In this document: one piece after another, positions 44,862 through 53,565 of the stretch
Layout: every line of letters starts with the position of its first letter
Position numbering within the stretch: the first letter of the stretch is position 1
Assembly (NCBI GenBank): GCA_964352815.1
Contig: CAYGTO010000010.1
Span: 1-64,000, forward strand
Direction: 5' to 3'
DNA from: CAYGTO01 sp964352815
Lineage (GTDB): Bacteria; Pseudomonadota; Alphaproteobacteria; Rickettsiales; UBA3002
Length of the DNA: 64,000 nt
The notes under the pieces: model-generated
What the model saw: the letters and a program-made list of their open reading frames with translations, nothing else
What the model was told of the DNA's origin: nothing
The model's database searches: none
Program-made: the position numbers and the translations under genes

Positions 44862-46124
44862 TCATAATTTCCTTAAAAGCCACAATGCCGGGATCCCCAT
44901 CAGTGCGGACACCGCAAACATCGCTGCCCAGCCATGCGCGTCGGCAATCACCCCGGCGCTGCCCGCCAGCACCTTGCTTGAGAATGACGCCAGTGACGCG
45001 AGCAGCGCATATTGCGTCGCCGTGAATTCCTTATTCACCAAGCTCATCATATAGGCGATCGCCGCGCCGGTGATCATCCCACCCGAGCTATTATCGAGCG
45101 AAATCGCCACCATCAAATAGGTCGTGCTCGGCGTCTGTTCGCCATGCAGCGCGAGGCCGATATAGGCTAAATTCGTCACCATCTGATAGAGCAAAAACCA
45201 CAGCAAACATTTCTGAATGCCGCACAGTCGAATCAGTGCCCCGCCGATGAACATCCCGGCCATGGTCGCACCAAAGCCGAAGAGTTTAGCAATGCTCGCA
45301 ATCTGTAATTTCTCATAGCCAATATCGAGCAGGAACGGGTTCACCATAAACCCGATGAAGCCGTCCGGAATGCGATAGGCGAGGATGAATAGCAAAATAT
45401 AGACCCAGCCAGGATGCCGCTGCATGAAATCTTTGAACGGTTCGATGATGGCGTGCCTGATAATGTGCCGGGCACCCTGTGCGTCAGCAGACGCACCCTT
45501 GAGTATCCGCGAAGACGCTTCTGGCTCCAGCGCCAGCAAGCTCACGCCCATGGAAAACACCATCCCGCCGGCCATAATGGCATACACCTCATTCCATGGA
45601 ACGCTATCCGCAAGCGCCAGCGCGCCAGCGCCCGCCAGCAATAGCCCCATCCGGTAGCCAAACACCGCCGCAGCGGCTCCTTCGCCATATTCTTCTTCCT
45701 TCAGAATCTCTGCGCGATACGCATCGACCACCACATCCTGACTCGCCGAGAAAAACGCCAGCAGCAATGCGGCGAGCCCCAGCAACTCCGGCGCTTCGGT
45801 CGGGGACATGGTCGAGAGCCAGCCAATGGCGACAATCACGCCGAACTGCGCCATCAGTAGCCAGCTACGCCGCCGCCCAAGCCGGTGCAACAGCGGCAGC
45901 TTCACATGGTCCATCACCGGCGCCCACAGGAAATTAAACGAATAGGGAATCGCCACCCAGGCAAACACGCCAATGGTGGCACGGTCGACGCCGCTTTCTT
46001 GCAGCCAGGCGGCAAGCGTCCCGCCCACCAGCAAATAGGGCAGCCCGCTGGCAAAGCCCATCGCCAGCACGGTCAGCATCGGGCGGGTGAGATAGGGAGT
46101 AATGATCTGTATCAAATATGCCAT
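44862..46124 (-). CDS. ampG: AmpG-family muropeptide permease (MFS)
   Basis: AmpG imports anhydro-muropeptides released by cell-wall turnover. The 420-residue product has about 12 membrane segments and family sequences GFASGLPYLLVGGTLAAWL, WAPVMDH, LGRRRSWLL, SASQDVVVDAYRAEIL and SLDNSSGGMITGAA. The ATG at 46124 follows GGGAA; the TTG at 46133 is less likely. It is flanked on both sides by family A repeats. Confidence 0.92.
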   Translation of the reverse strand: MAYLIQIITPYLTRPMLTVLAMGFASGLPYLLVGGTLAAWLQESGVDRATIGVFAWVAIPYSFNFLWAPVMDHVKLPLLHRLGRRRSWLLMAQFGVIVAIGWLSTMSPTEAPELLGLAALLLAFFSASQDVVVDAYRAEILKEEEYGEGAAAAVFGYRMGLLLAGAGALALADSVPWNEVYAIMAGGMVFSMGVSLLALEPEASSRILKGASADAQGARHIIRHAIIEPFKDFMQRHPGWVYILLFILAYRIPDGFIGFMVNPFLLDIGYEKLQIASIAKLFGFGATMAGMFIGGALIRLCGIQKCLLWFLLYQMVTNLAYIGLALHGEQTPSTTYLMVAISLDNSSGGMITGAAIAYMMSLVNKEFTATQYALLASLASFSSKVLAGSAGVIADAHGWAAMFAVSALMGIPALWLLRKL

Positions 46125-46159
46125 GCTTCCCAATAGTGACGGATTAACGAAAAAGCGAG

Positions 46160-46232
46160 AACAGACGTCCGAGCCCTTTAGTCACGAAGTGTTAGGCTCA
46201 TCGCGCGAAATCAGTAGTGCAGCGCGGGAGTA
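46160..46232. repeat. Family A palindromic repeat between ampG and the kinase gene
   Basis: Carries GAGCCCTTTAGTCACGAAGT, TTAGGCTCATCGCGCGAAAT and CAGCGCGGGAG. The variable hairpin is degenerate in this copy (ACAGACGTCCGAG). Confidence 0.65.
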
Positions 46233-46241
46233 AATAAAAAA

Positions 46242-47234
46242 CTACGCCGCAACCAGCGACTCAAGGGGCATCTGACTCCGCGCGCCGATTTGCTGAATGA
46301 TACGGCCCGCACATTGATGGCCCAGCTTCGCAGAACGCTGATGCTCCCAGCCTTGCGTGAAGCCATAGAGGAACCCAGCGGCGAATAAATCGCCGGCACC
46401 GGTCGTATCGACCACCGGGTCCACCGGCGCCGTCGGCACCATCTGCATCGCCTCGCGCGTCACCACAATCGCGCCCATTTCGCTGCGTGTGATCAGCGCC
46501 AAATCAATCGAAGATTGCAGCGCCTTGACCGCCACTTCAATATCATCCGTATCATACAGCTCGCCAATCTCCGCCTCATTCGCAAACAGAATATCGAGAC
46601 GATTCTCGACCAAATCGCGCATCTCATCGCGGTGGCGTTCGACGCAAAACACATCCGACAGTGTCATCGCCAGCTTCGCACCCGAGGCTTTCGCCAGATC
46701 CATCGCATGGAGAATCGCTTCTTTCGCACTTGGCTGATCCCATAGATAGCCTTCAATGTAGAGAATCTCAGCGTCTTTCACCATCGCCTCATCGACATCG
46801 CTTTTATGCACCTGCGCGCAGACGCCAAGATGCGTCGCCATGCTGCGCTCGCCATCCGAGGTCACACACACCAAACAGCGGCCGGTCGCATCGCCTTCGC
46901 TCGCCGGTGCTGTGTTAAAATCAACCCCAATTGCTCTCATATCATGGCGGAACACCTCGCCCATCTGATCGTCGCGCGTCTTGCCAATAAAGCCGGTCTT
47001 CGCGCCGAGGCCCGCCATCGCCGCCAGCGTGTTCGCGGCGCTCCCACCCGAACATTCCACCGTGGCGCCGAAAACGCCCATCCCTTCATAGATGGCGCTC
47101 GCCTTCTCATCATCGACCAGCACCATCGCGGCTTTTTCCACGCCATGTTCGCCCAAAAATGCATCATTGACGCGCGCTAAAATATCGACAATCGCATTGC
47201 CCACCGCGACGGTTTGGTATGTTTTATTGCTCAT
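46242..47234 (-). CDS. PfkB-family sugar/nucleoside kinase (adenosine kinase type)
   Basis: The 330-residue product has the ribokinase fold with GNAIVDILARV near the start, GGSAANTLAAMAGLGAKTGFIGK for substrate binding, and the catalytic anion-hole segment DTTGAGDLFAAGFLYG. It resembles the adenosine-kinase branch found widely in alphaproteobacteria. Adenosine is the likely substrate but is not proved. Its start overlaps the end of kdsB by 11 bases. Confidence 0.88.
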   Translation of the reverse strand: MSNKTYQTVAVGNAIVDILARVNDAFLGEHGVEKAAMVLVDDEKASAIYEGMGVFGATVECSGGSAANTLAAMAGLGAKTGFIGKTRDDQMGEVFRHDMRAIGVDFNTAPASEGDATGRCLVCVTSDGERSMATHLGVCAQVHKSDVDEAMVKDAEILYIEGYLWDQPSAKEAILHAMDLAKASGAKLAMTLSDVFCVERHRDEMRDLVENRLDILFANEAEIGELYDTDDIEVAVKALQSSIDLALITRSEMGAIVVTREAMQMVPTAPVDPVVDTTGAGDLFAAGFLYGFTQGWEHQRSAKLGHQCAGRIIQQIGARSQMPLESLVAA

Positions 47235-47961
47235 ACATGCTCCTTACTTTGTCTAAATCTTCTTGCGTATCTACACCCAAAGGCATGGAGGATGCAAGCA
47301 CCACATCGATGCGCATGCCTGCTTCGAGCGCGCGTAACTGTTCCAGCCGTTCGCGCAGCTCCAGCGCACTTGGCGGCAGGGCAACAAACCGCGCCAGCGC
47401 ATCGCGGCGATAGCCATAAATCCCGACATGATGATAGAGCGGCCCGTCGCCATAGGGCGCCGCCGCGCGCGTGAAATAGAGCGCCTGCGCCCTGCCCTCA
47501 CCGTAAAAGCTGAGGATCGGCTTCACCACATTCGGGTTGGTCTTCTCTTCTTCATCGGTGATTTCCACCGCCAGCGTCGCAATATCCGCATGCGGGCGCG
47601 CTTGCAGGATTTCTCCCACTTTTTGCAAAAGCTGCGGGTCGATCAGCGGCAAATCACCTTGCAGATTAATAATGATCGGATGCTGCGCGCCGGGGTCTAT
47701 CTGCTGCACCGCCTCCCAGATCCGGTCTGAGCCCGAAGCATGATCGGCGCGGGTCAACACTGCCTCGCCGCCAGCCGCCTGTACCGCTTCTTGAATCGAG
47801 GCATCATCGCACGCCACCAGCACCCGGCCGAGCTTCGCCTCCATCGCCCGTCGCCAGACATGGACAATCATCGGCGCATCGCCAATCATCTTGAGCGGCT
47901 TGTTCGGCAGCCGCTGCGAGCTCAGGCGCGCAGGAATCACAATCAGCGGTTCAGCAGTCAT
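47224..47961 (-). CDS. kdsB: CMP-Kdo synthetase
   Basis: KdsB activates 3-deoxy-manno-octulosonate as CMP-Kdo for lipid A core assembly. The 245-residue product has IPARLSSQRLPNKPL, the GDAPMIVHVWRRA segment, and NLQGDLPLIDP in the active site. This implies a Kdo-containing lipopolysaccharide. The kinase gene downstream overlaps it. Confidence 0.95.
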   Translation of the reverse strand: MTAEPLIVIPARLSSQRLPNKPLKMIGDAPMIVHVWRRAMEAKLGRVLVACDDASIQEAVQAAGGEAVLTRADHASGSDRIWEAVQQIDPGAQHPIIINLQGDLPLIDPQLLQKVGEILQARPHADIATLAVEITDEEEKTNPNVVKPILSFYGEGRAQALYFTRAAAPYGDGPLYHHVGIYGYRRDALARFVALPPSALELRERLEQLRALEAGMRIDVVLASSMPLGVDTQEDLDKVRSMYEQ

Positions 47962-47976
47962 GATTAAACGCTATTC

Positions 47977-48007
47977 TGTCACCCCGTGCTTGTCACGGGG
48001 TCTGTGG
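47977..48007. repeat. Family G palindromic repeat fragment
   Basis: TGTCACCCCGTGCTTGTCAC followed by GGGGTCTGTGG; a partial copy of the element at 57711-57800. Confidence 0.5.
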
Positions 48008-48030
48008 TAATTATCCCGAAATGCCCTATT

Positions 48031-48105
48031 CGTCATTTCGAGCGGGCGCGTCAGCGTGAGGAGAAATCTAAGATCTCTCCACTGCTTTGCCGTGTTCGAG
48101 ATGAC
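48031..48105. repeat. Family D palindromic repeat, copy 2
   Basis: Begins CGTCATTTCGAGCGGGCGCG and ends TGTTCGAGATGAC. It differs from copy 1 (10074-10149) at only two interior positions and the last base, although 38 kb apart. Confidence 0.8.
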
Positions 48106-48194
48106 ATAGACGGGAAAGTCGCTTTTTTTCACTGGCAAAATTGTCCCAAATCTTTATATTCACATCTAAGAAACATTCTAAAACAGGGACCGAT

Positions 48195-48725
48195 ATGGAA
48201 CTCAATAAAATCGCCGCCGCTATTCTACTTGCTGGACTTATTGGAATGATCGTTGGGAAAGTCAGCGAAATCCTCTATTACGGGCCACCGGAAACACCGG
48301 GCCATGAGAAAGAGGTCACACGCGGCTACGCGATTGACGTGCCGGAAGGCGGGGTTGATACTTCGGTGGCGCAAGCGGAAGAAGCGTTGCCGCCCATCAC
48401 GCCTCTGCTTGAAACCGCCGATATTGCCGCGGGCGAAGCCTATTTCAAAAAGCGCTGCGCAACGTGTCATACCTATGAAAGTGGCGGAAAAAACAAGGCC
48501 GGCCCGAATCTTTGGGGCGTGTATAATCGCGACAAGGGCGCCGTTGCTGGCTTTAATTATTCCTCTGCGCTCAACGATGCGCCAGGCAATTGGAATGCGG
48601 AAGATCTGAATGGGTTCCTTCACAAGCCAAAGAAATGGCTCTCCGGCACCATCATGGCCTATGCTGGTATTCGTAAAGAGCAAGAACGCGCCAATGTCAT
48701 CGCCTATCTACGTTCGCTCAAATAG
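48195..48725 (+). CDS. Membrane-anchored cytochrome c (CycM/c552 type)
   Basis: The 176-residue product has an uncleaved N-terminal anchor (AAAILLAGLIGMIVGKV), a linker of about 55 residues, and a class I cytochrome c domain with CATCH at its start and the axial methionine in SGTIMAYAG. Such proteins can carry electrons from the bc1 complex to the terminal oxidase without release from the membrane. The ATG at 48195 with CAGGGA upstream is preferred to the longer frame at 48141. Confidence 0.92.
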   Translation: MELNKIAAAILLAGLIGMIVGKVSEILYYGPPETPGHEKEVTRGYAIDVPEGGVDTSVAQAEEALPPITPLLETADIAAGEAYFKKRCATCHTYESGGKNKAGPNLWGVYNRDKGAVAGFNYSSALNDAPGNWNAEDLNGFLHKPKKWLSGTIMAYAGIRKEQERANVIAYLRSLK

Positions 48726-48749
48726 CTTTTGCTTTTCGCGCGAATCGCG

Positions 48750-48755
48750 TACACT
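48750..48755 (+). promoter_or_regulatory. Possible -10 box for a leaderless nfeD transcript
   Basis: TACACT is followed by six bases and the ATG at 48762. TTTTGC 17 bases upstream is a weak -35. No ribosome site is visible. Confidence 0.4.
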
Positions 48756-48761
48756 ACTCCC

Positions 48762-49232
48762 ATGGAAACGTTTATCGATAGCCTGACCCCCGCCACCTGG
48801 TGGCTCGTGGTGGCCATTGGCTGCATTATCATTGAGCTGTTTGTCGTCAGCACATTGGCCTTTTTCTTTGCCGCAACCGCCGCCGTGGTCGTGGGCATTC
48901 TGATTGAAACCAGCACCATCGCCAGCGATGATCTCACGGTTCAGCTCGCTGCCTTTTTCGGCCTGACCTTCGTCTTTGGTATTGCGCTGTGGAAGCCGAT
49001 CAAGAAATGGCGTACTGACCCCAAAAACGCCAAAAGTTACAATAACATGGTCGGCGGCAGTGTCACCATCGGCCCGGGTGATCTGACCAGAGGCAAGACC
49101 GGCAGCGCCACCTGGTCGGGCGCGACCATGCGCGCCAAACTCGCCGATGATGCAGAGACAGACACACTCAAAGAAGGCGACACCGCCACCATTGCCGACG
49201 TGCTGGGCAACGTGTTGATTGTGACGCCATAA
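48762..49232 (+). CDS. NfeD-like membrane protein (short form)
   Basis: The 156-residue product has two to three membrane segments (about 10-70), then a small OB-fold domain of NfeD proteins (VGGSVTIGPGDLTRGKTGSA to TATIADVLGNVLIVTP). Short NfeD proteins usually pair with SPFH proteins, and a stomatin-like gene lies 192 bases downstream, so the two probably form one membrane complex linked to membrane organisation. Confidence 0.88.
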   Translation: METFIDSLTPATWWLVVAIGCIIIELFVVSTLAFFFAATAAVVVGILIETSTIASDDLTVQLAAFFGLTFVFGIALWKPIKKWRTDPKNAKSYNNMVGGSVTIGPGDLTRGKTGSATWSGATMRAKLADDAETDTLKEGDTATIADVLGNVLIVTP

Positions 49233-49308
49233 TTCCGCTTAGCATAACCTGCCATATCCGATTGCTCCTACATCCATCCCCCGCTATGATCTCCTTCAAA
49301 TGAATGAT

Positions 49309-49401
49309 GTCATTCCCTGAATGCAGTGAAACTACATTCTAAGGGAATCCAGTAGTGCCTTTTCTGGATTGCCCTAGAATGCTGTGCATTTAGGCAATGA
49401 C
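49309..49401. repeat. Family H palindromic repeat between nfeD and qmcA
   Basis: A 93-base imperfect palindrome. Left arm GTCATTCCCTGAATGCA with TTCTAAGGGAATCCAG; right arm CTGGATTGCCCTAGAATGC with CATTTAGGCAATGAC. It separates two genes that are normally adjacent and ends 23 bases before the qmcA start. Confidence 0.65.
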
Positions 49402-49424
49402 ACTTATTGAAAGGGAGTGCGATA

Positions 49425-50387
49425 ATGGATTTCGTATCATTTTTAGGGCTCGTTGCCGGTATTTTTGGCGGCCTCATTATTTGGAAAGGGATCAAGATTG
49501 TCCCGCAACAATCGGCTTTTATCGTCGAAAAGCTTGGCCGGTTTGACCGCAAGCTCGAGCCGGGGCTGAACCTGCTCATCCCCTTCATCGAAGTCGTTGC
49601 CTACCGCCATTCGCTCAAAGAATTCGCCTATGATGTTCAAGAGCAAAGCGCCATCACCCGCGATAATGTCTCGCTACTGATGGATGGGGTGGTTTATATC
49701 CGCGTGGTCGATCCAATCGAAGCCAGCTACGGCGTGAATGACCCGCTTTATGCCGTGACCCAGCTCGCGCAAACCACCATGCGCTCAGAAATCGGCAAGC
49801 TCTCGCTCGATGAATGTTTCGAGGAGCGCGAGCGGCTCAACACCAACATTGTGAACTCTATTAATGATGCGGCCCAGACCTGGGGCATCCAGTGCATGCG
49901 CTATGAGATTAAAAACATCACCCCGCCGCGCAACGTGCTGCAAGCCATGGAAACGCAAGTCGAAGCCGACCGAAAAAAGCGTGCTGAAATTCTAGAATCC
50001 GAAGGAATTCGCCAATCAAAGATTAATGTGGCAGAAGGGCACAAACAGCAAATTGTTCTCGAATCCGAAGCAGCAAAGCTCGATCAAATCAACCGTGCGC
50101 AAGGGGAAGCCGAAGCCATCCTTGCTGTCGCCGAAGCCACGGCGAAAGGGATTGAGGCGGTCGCCATTTCAATTCAAAAAGCAGGCGGGGAAGAAGCGGT
50201 GGCGCTCAAAATCGCAGAGCAATATGTCAGCGCCTTTGGCAAGCTTGCCAAAGAAAGTAACACCATCTTACTTCCTGCCAACACGAATGATGCCGGTTCG
50301 ATGGTCGCACAAGCGCTGGGCATTTTCAACACAATCAAACAGGGTACTGCGGGCAGCGGCTCTCAAGGCCCGTGGAATCAGAGTTAA
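49425..50387 (+). CDS. qmcA: SPFH/stomatin-like membrane protein
   Basis: The 320-residue product has one N-terminal membrane segment (FVSFLGLVAGIFGGLIIW), the SPFH/band 7 domain (about 25-190: IVPQQSAFIVEKLGRFDRKLEPGLNLLIPF) and a helical oligomerisation region (EADRKKRAEILESEGIRQSK). Relatives such as E. coli QmcA form ring assemblies near membrane proteases. The ATG at 49425 follows AAGGGAG. The partner is probably the NfeD-like protein upstream. Confidence 0.92.
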   Translation: MDFVSFLGLVAGIFGGLIIWKGIKIVPQQSAFIVEKLGRFDRKLEPGLNLLIPFIEVVAYRHSLKEFAYDVQEQSAITRDNVSLLMDGVVYIRVVDPIEASYGVNDPLYAVTQLAQTTMRSEIGKLSLDECFEERERLNTNIVNSINDAAQTWGIQCMRYEIKNITPPRNVLQAMETQVEADRKKRAEILESEGIRQSKINVAEGHKQQIVLESEAAKLDQINRAQGEAEAILAVAEATAKGIEAVAISIQKAGGEEAVALKIAEQYVSAFGKLAKESNTILLPANTNDAGSMVAQALGIFNTIKQGTAGSGSQGPWNQS

Positions 50388-50393
50388 ACCAAA

Positions 50394-50473
50394 CGTCATC
50401 CTGAGCGTTAGCGAAGGATCTCTATAGTGCACTACAATAGATCCTTCTTCGGCTTCGCCTCATCAGGATGACG
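50394..50473. repeat. Family E palindromic repeat, intergenic copy
   Basis: Begins CGTCATCCTGAGCGTTAGCG, continues AAGGATCTC, and ends CATCAGGATGACG. The start recurs as GTCATCCTGAG inside mnmE at 58967. Confidence 0.7.
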
Positions 50474-50498
50474 ATATGATTAAAAAAAGGAGACGCCT

Positions 50499-50642
50499 AT
50501 GAAACTTATACTTATCACCCTACTCACCCTCTGCAGCATCACCGCCCTCACCGCTTGCAATACGATTGAAGGCATTGGCGAAGATATTGGCGCGGCGGGC
50601 AAAGCCATCGACGATTCGGCCGAAGAGAATAAAGCCTATTAA
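50499..50642 (+). CDS. Entericidin A/B-like small lipoprotein
   Basis: The 47-residue peptide has a lipoprotein signal with lipobox LTAC (Cys 20), then the entericidin core NTIEGIGEDIGAAGKAID. AAAGGAG precedes the ATG by nine bases. Entericidins are cell-envelope lipoproteins once proposed as toxin/antidote pairs; in alphaproteobacteria single copies are common and their role is unclear. It ends 14 bases before yejA and may be co-transcribed with it. Confidence 0.85.
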   Translation: MKLILITLLTLCSITALTACNTIEGIGEDIGAAGKAIDDSAEENKAY

Positions 50643-50656
50643 AGGAGCAACGCCCT

Positions 50657-52462
50657 ATGTGGCTGGCACGATGGGGCACTGGAATCCTCTGTATGCTGTG
50701 TTTCGCAGCAAACGCTCATGCTGTGCCCAAACACGCGCTGACTCTGTTTGGCGAGCCAAAATATAAGGCAGGCTTCACGCATACTGACTATGTGAACCCC
50801 AGCGCCCCCAAAGGCGGCACGCTCAAACTCGCCAGCCCCGGCAGCTATGATTCGCTCAACCCCTTCATCTTAAAAGGCATCGCTGCGCCGGGTATCAGCT
50901 TGATCTATGAATCGCTGATGACCAAAAGCCTCGATGAACCCCTCACCTATTATGGGCTGATCGCAGAATCCGTCGACGTCGCCGAAGATAACACGAGTGC
51001 GACCTTTCGCTTGCGTAAAAACGCGCACTGGCATGATGGGAAGCCGATCATTGCCGACGATGTGCTCTTCACCTATGAAGCGCTCACCACCATGGGCCAC
51101 CCGGCCTACCGCGTCTTGCTCGCGCCAATCCAATCCGTGAAAAAAATCAACGACCACACGGTCGAATTCACCTTCGCCGATCCCACAAATCGCGAGAACG
51201 CAACCACTGCCGCCTCCATGACAGTCTTGCCGCGGCATTACTACCAGAGCGTTCCCTTCGATAAAACCACGCTCGAACCCCCGCTCGGCTCCGGCCCTTA
51301 TAAGATCAGCACGGTCGATCAGGGCCGTTCCATCACCTATGAACGCGCGGAGGAATATTGGGGCAAAACCCTACCCATCCGTGTCGGCACACACAACTTT
51401 GAGCGCGTCCGCTACGATATTTACCGCGATGAAACCGTGTCACTCGAAGCACTCAAATCCGGCCAATATGATGTGCGCGAAGAATATATCGCGCGCAACT
51501 GGGCCACCGCCTATGACATCCCCGCCATCGAGCGCGGCGAGTTGAAAAAAGAGATGGTGCCACACCAAGTGCCGCGCGGCATGCAGGCCTTTTTGTTCAA
51601 CCAGCGCAAAGCAAAATTCCAGGACCGCCGCGTACGCCGCGCCATCAGCCTCGCGATGGATTTTGAATGGATGAATGAGACCCTTTTCTACGGCGCGTAT
51701 GACCGCAGCAATAGCTTCTTCCAGAACACCCAGTTCATGGCAACCGGCACCCCTAAAGGCGATGAACTCGCCTTGCTCGAGCCACATCGCGACGCGCTGC
51801 CCCCGGCCCTGTTTACCGAACCCTACATCCAAACGCCGACCGACGGCTCCGGCCATGCGCGCGGGCGTTTGATCGAAGCGCAATCCCTTCTGAAGGAGGC
51901 TGGTTGGGTCATGGGCGAGGATGGTCAGCGCACTCACGAAGACACGGGTGAGCTACTCACCGTGGAGTTCCTCATGCGCCAACGCACCTTTCAGCGCGTC
52001 ATCACGCTCATGCAAAAGAATCTGAAACGTCTCGGCGTTGCCTCCACCTTCCGCTATGTCGATGATGCGCAATATCAAAAACGCATCGATGATCGTGATT
52101 TCGACATCATCAATATTTGGTGGAATCTCGGTGTGCTCTTTCCTGGCAATGAACAAATTTCCTACTGGCATTCATCGCAGGCCGATGTCGCTGGCAGCAA
52201 TAATTTATCCGGCACCGATTCCGTAGTGATCGACGCCTTGCTCGATCGGCTCATCGCGGCAAGCACACTCGAAGAACTCCGCGCTTCGGCTCGCGCGCTT
52301 GATCGCACCTTGCTTTGGGAGCATGCGGTGATTCCGCATTGGCATCTCGCCTTTTGGCGCCTGGCTTACTGGGATCGCTTCGGCAAACCAGACATCCAGC
52401 CGCCCTATGATATTGGTATCATGACCTGGTGGGCCAAAGATGCTACGATGGAGGAGAAATGA
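50657..52462 (+). CDS. yejA: Peptide ABC transporter, substrate-binding protein YejA
   Basis: The 601-residue product has a signal peptide (about 1-22, ending NAHA), the SBP family 5 fold, and YejA-type sequences FGEPKYKAGFTHTDYVNPSAPKGGTLKLA and FRLRKNAHWHDGKPI. YejABEF imports oligopeptides and, in enterobacteria, microcin C. AAAGGAG lies upstream. The last four bases overlap yejB (ATGA). Confidence 0.94.
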   Translation: MWLARWGTGILCMLCFAANAHAVPKHALTLFGEPKYKAGFTHTDYVNPSAPKGGTLKLASPGSYDSLNPFILKGIAAPGISLIYESLMTKSLDEPLTYYGLIAESVDVAEDNTSATFRLRKNAHWHDGKPIIADDVLFTYEALTTMGHPAYRVLLAPIQSVKKINDHTVEFTFADPTNRENATTAASMTVLPRHYYQSVPFDKTTLEPPLGSGPYKISTVDQGRSITYERAEEYWGKTLPIRVGTHNFERVRYDIYRDETVSLEALKSGQYDVREEYIARNWATAYDIPAIERGELKKEMVPHQVPRGMQAFLFNQRKAKFQDRRVRRAISLAMDFEWMNETLFYGAYDRSNSFFQNTQFMATGTPKGDELALLEPHRDALPPALFTEPYIQTPTDGSGHARGRLIEAQSLLKEAGWVMGEDGQRTHEDTGELLTVEFLMRQRTFQRVITLMQKNLKRLGVASTFRYVDDAQYQKRIDDRDFDIINIWWNLGVLFPGNEQISYWHSSQADVAGSNNLSGTDSVVIDALLDRLIAASTLEELRASARALDRTLLWEHAVIPHWHLAFWRLAYWDRFGKPDIQPPYDIGIMTWWAKDATMEEK

Positions 52463-53565
52463 CTGCCTACATCATCCGCCGCCTTTTGCTCATGATCCCC
52501 ACGCTCCTGGGCATCTTGCTGCTCAATTTCATCATTGTGCAGGCCGCACCGGGGGGGCCTGTCGAGCGGCTCGTCGCGCAGCTCACCGACCCATCCGGCG
52601 GCGGCGCGACCGCCAATTTCACTAAGCAAAGCGGGGACAACGCCTCTGCTTCACAAGCGCTCACCCAGAACACACCCGGCCAATCCGCTTACCGGGGCGC
52701 ACGCGGGCTCGACCCCGACCTCATCGCCGACATTGAAAAACAATATGGTTTCGACAAGCCCGCCCATGAGCGCTTTCTGAAAATGCTCACCGATTATGCG
52801 CGCTTTGATTTCGGCACCAGTTTCTTCCGCGACGAGCCGGTGCTCGATCTGATCCTCGACAAGCTCCCCGTCTCCATCTCCCTCGGCTTGTGGACCACCC
52901 TGCTCGTCTATCTCATCTCCATCCCGCTTGGCATCAAAAAGGCCCTGCGCGATGGCACGCCCTTCGATAGCTGGACCTCCACCGCCATCATCCTCGGCTA
53001 TGCGATTCCGTCCTTCCTGTTCGCCATCCTGCTGATCATCCTGTTCGCCGGCGGCAGCTACTATCAGCTCTTTCCCTTGCGCGGCATCATCTCCGATGGC
53101 TGGCGTGAAATGGGTACGTTTGAACTAATTCTGGACTATTTCTGGCACCTCGCCTTACCCCTCACCGCCATGGTGATCAGTGGCTTTGCTGGGCTGACGC
53201 TGCTGACCAAAAACTCGTTTCTCGAGGAAATCGGCAAGCTCTACGTCACCACCGCCCGCGCGAAGGGGCTCACCGAACAGCGCGTGCTCTATGGCCATAT
53301 TTTCCGCAACGCCATGCTCATCATCATCGCCGGCCTGCCCTCGGCCCTGCTGTCGGTGCTGTTCACCAGCTCGCTGCTGATCGAAGTGATCTTCTCGCTC
53401 GACGGGCTTGGGTTGCTTGGCTTTGAGGCCGCCATCAACCGCGACTATCCGGTGATGTTCGGCACACTCTTCATCTTCACCGTGATCGGGCTGGTCTTCA
53501 AATTGATTGGCGATTTGATGTATACGCTCGTCGACCCACGCATTGATTTCGAGGCGCGCGCATGA
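52459..53565 (+). CDS. yejB: Peptide ABC transporter permease YejB
   Basis: The 368-residue permease has six membrane segments, the conserved N-terminal RRLLLMIPTLLGILLLNFIIVQ, the YejB-type long periplasmic insert (about 50-110) and the coupling motif TTARAKGLTEQRVLYGHIFRNA. The ATG overlaps the yejA stop; the longer frame at 52429 is not needed. yejE overlaps its end by four bases. Confidence 0.94.
   Translation: MTAYIIRRLLLMIPTLLGILLLNFIIVQAAPGGPVERLVAQLTDPSGGGATANFTKQSGDNASASQALTQNTPGQSAYRGARGLDPDLIADIEKQYGFDKPAHERFLKMLTDYARFDFGTSFFRDEPVLDLILDKLPVSISLGLWTTLLVYLISIPLGIKKALRDGTPFDSWTSTAIILGYAIPSFLFAILLIILFAGGSYYQLFPLRGIISDGWREMGTFELILDYFWHLALPLTAMVISGFAGLTLLTKNSFLEEIGKLYVTTARAKGLTEQRVLYGHIFRNAMLIIIAGLPSALLSVLFTSSLLIEVIFSLDGLGLLGFEAAINRDYPVMFGTLFIFTVIGLVFKLIGDLMYTLVDPRIDFEARA

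Noticed and set aside
44784..46232. Family A repeats flanking ampG as ends of an insertion sequence
   Set aside because: ampG is not a transposase, the two copies lie in the same orientation, and similar single copies occur at many unrelated places.
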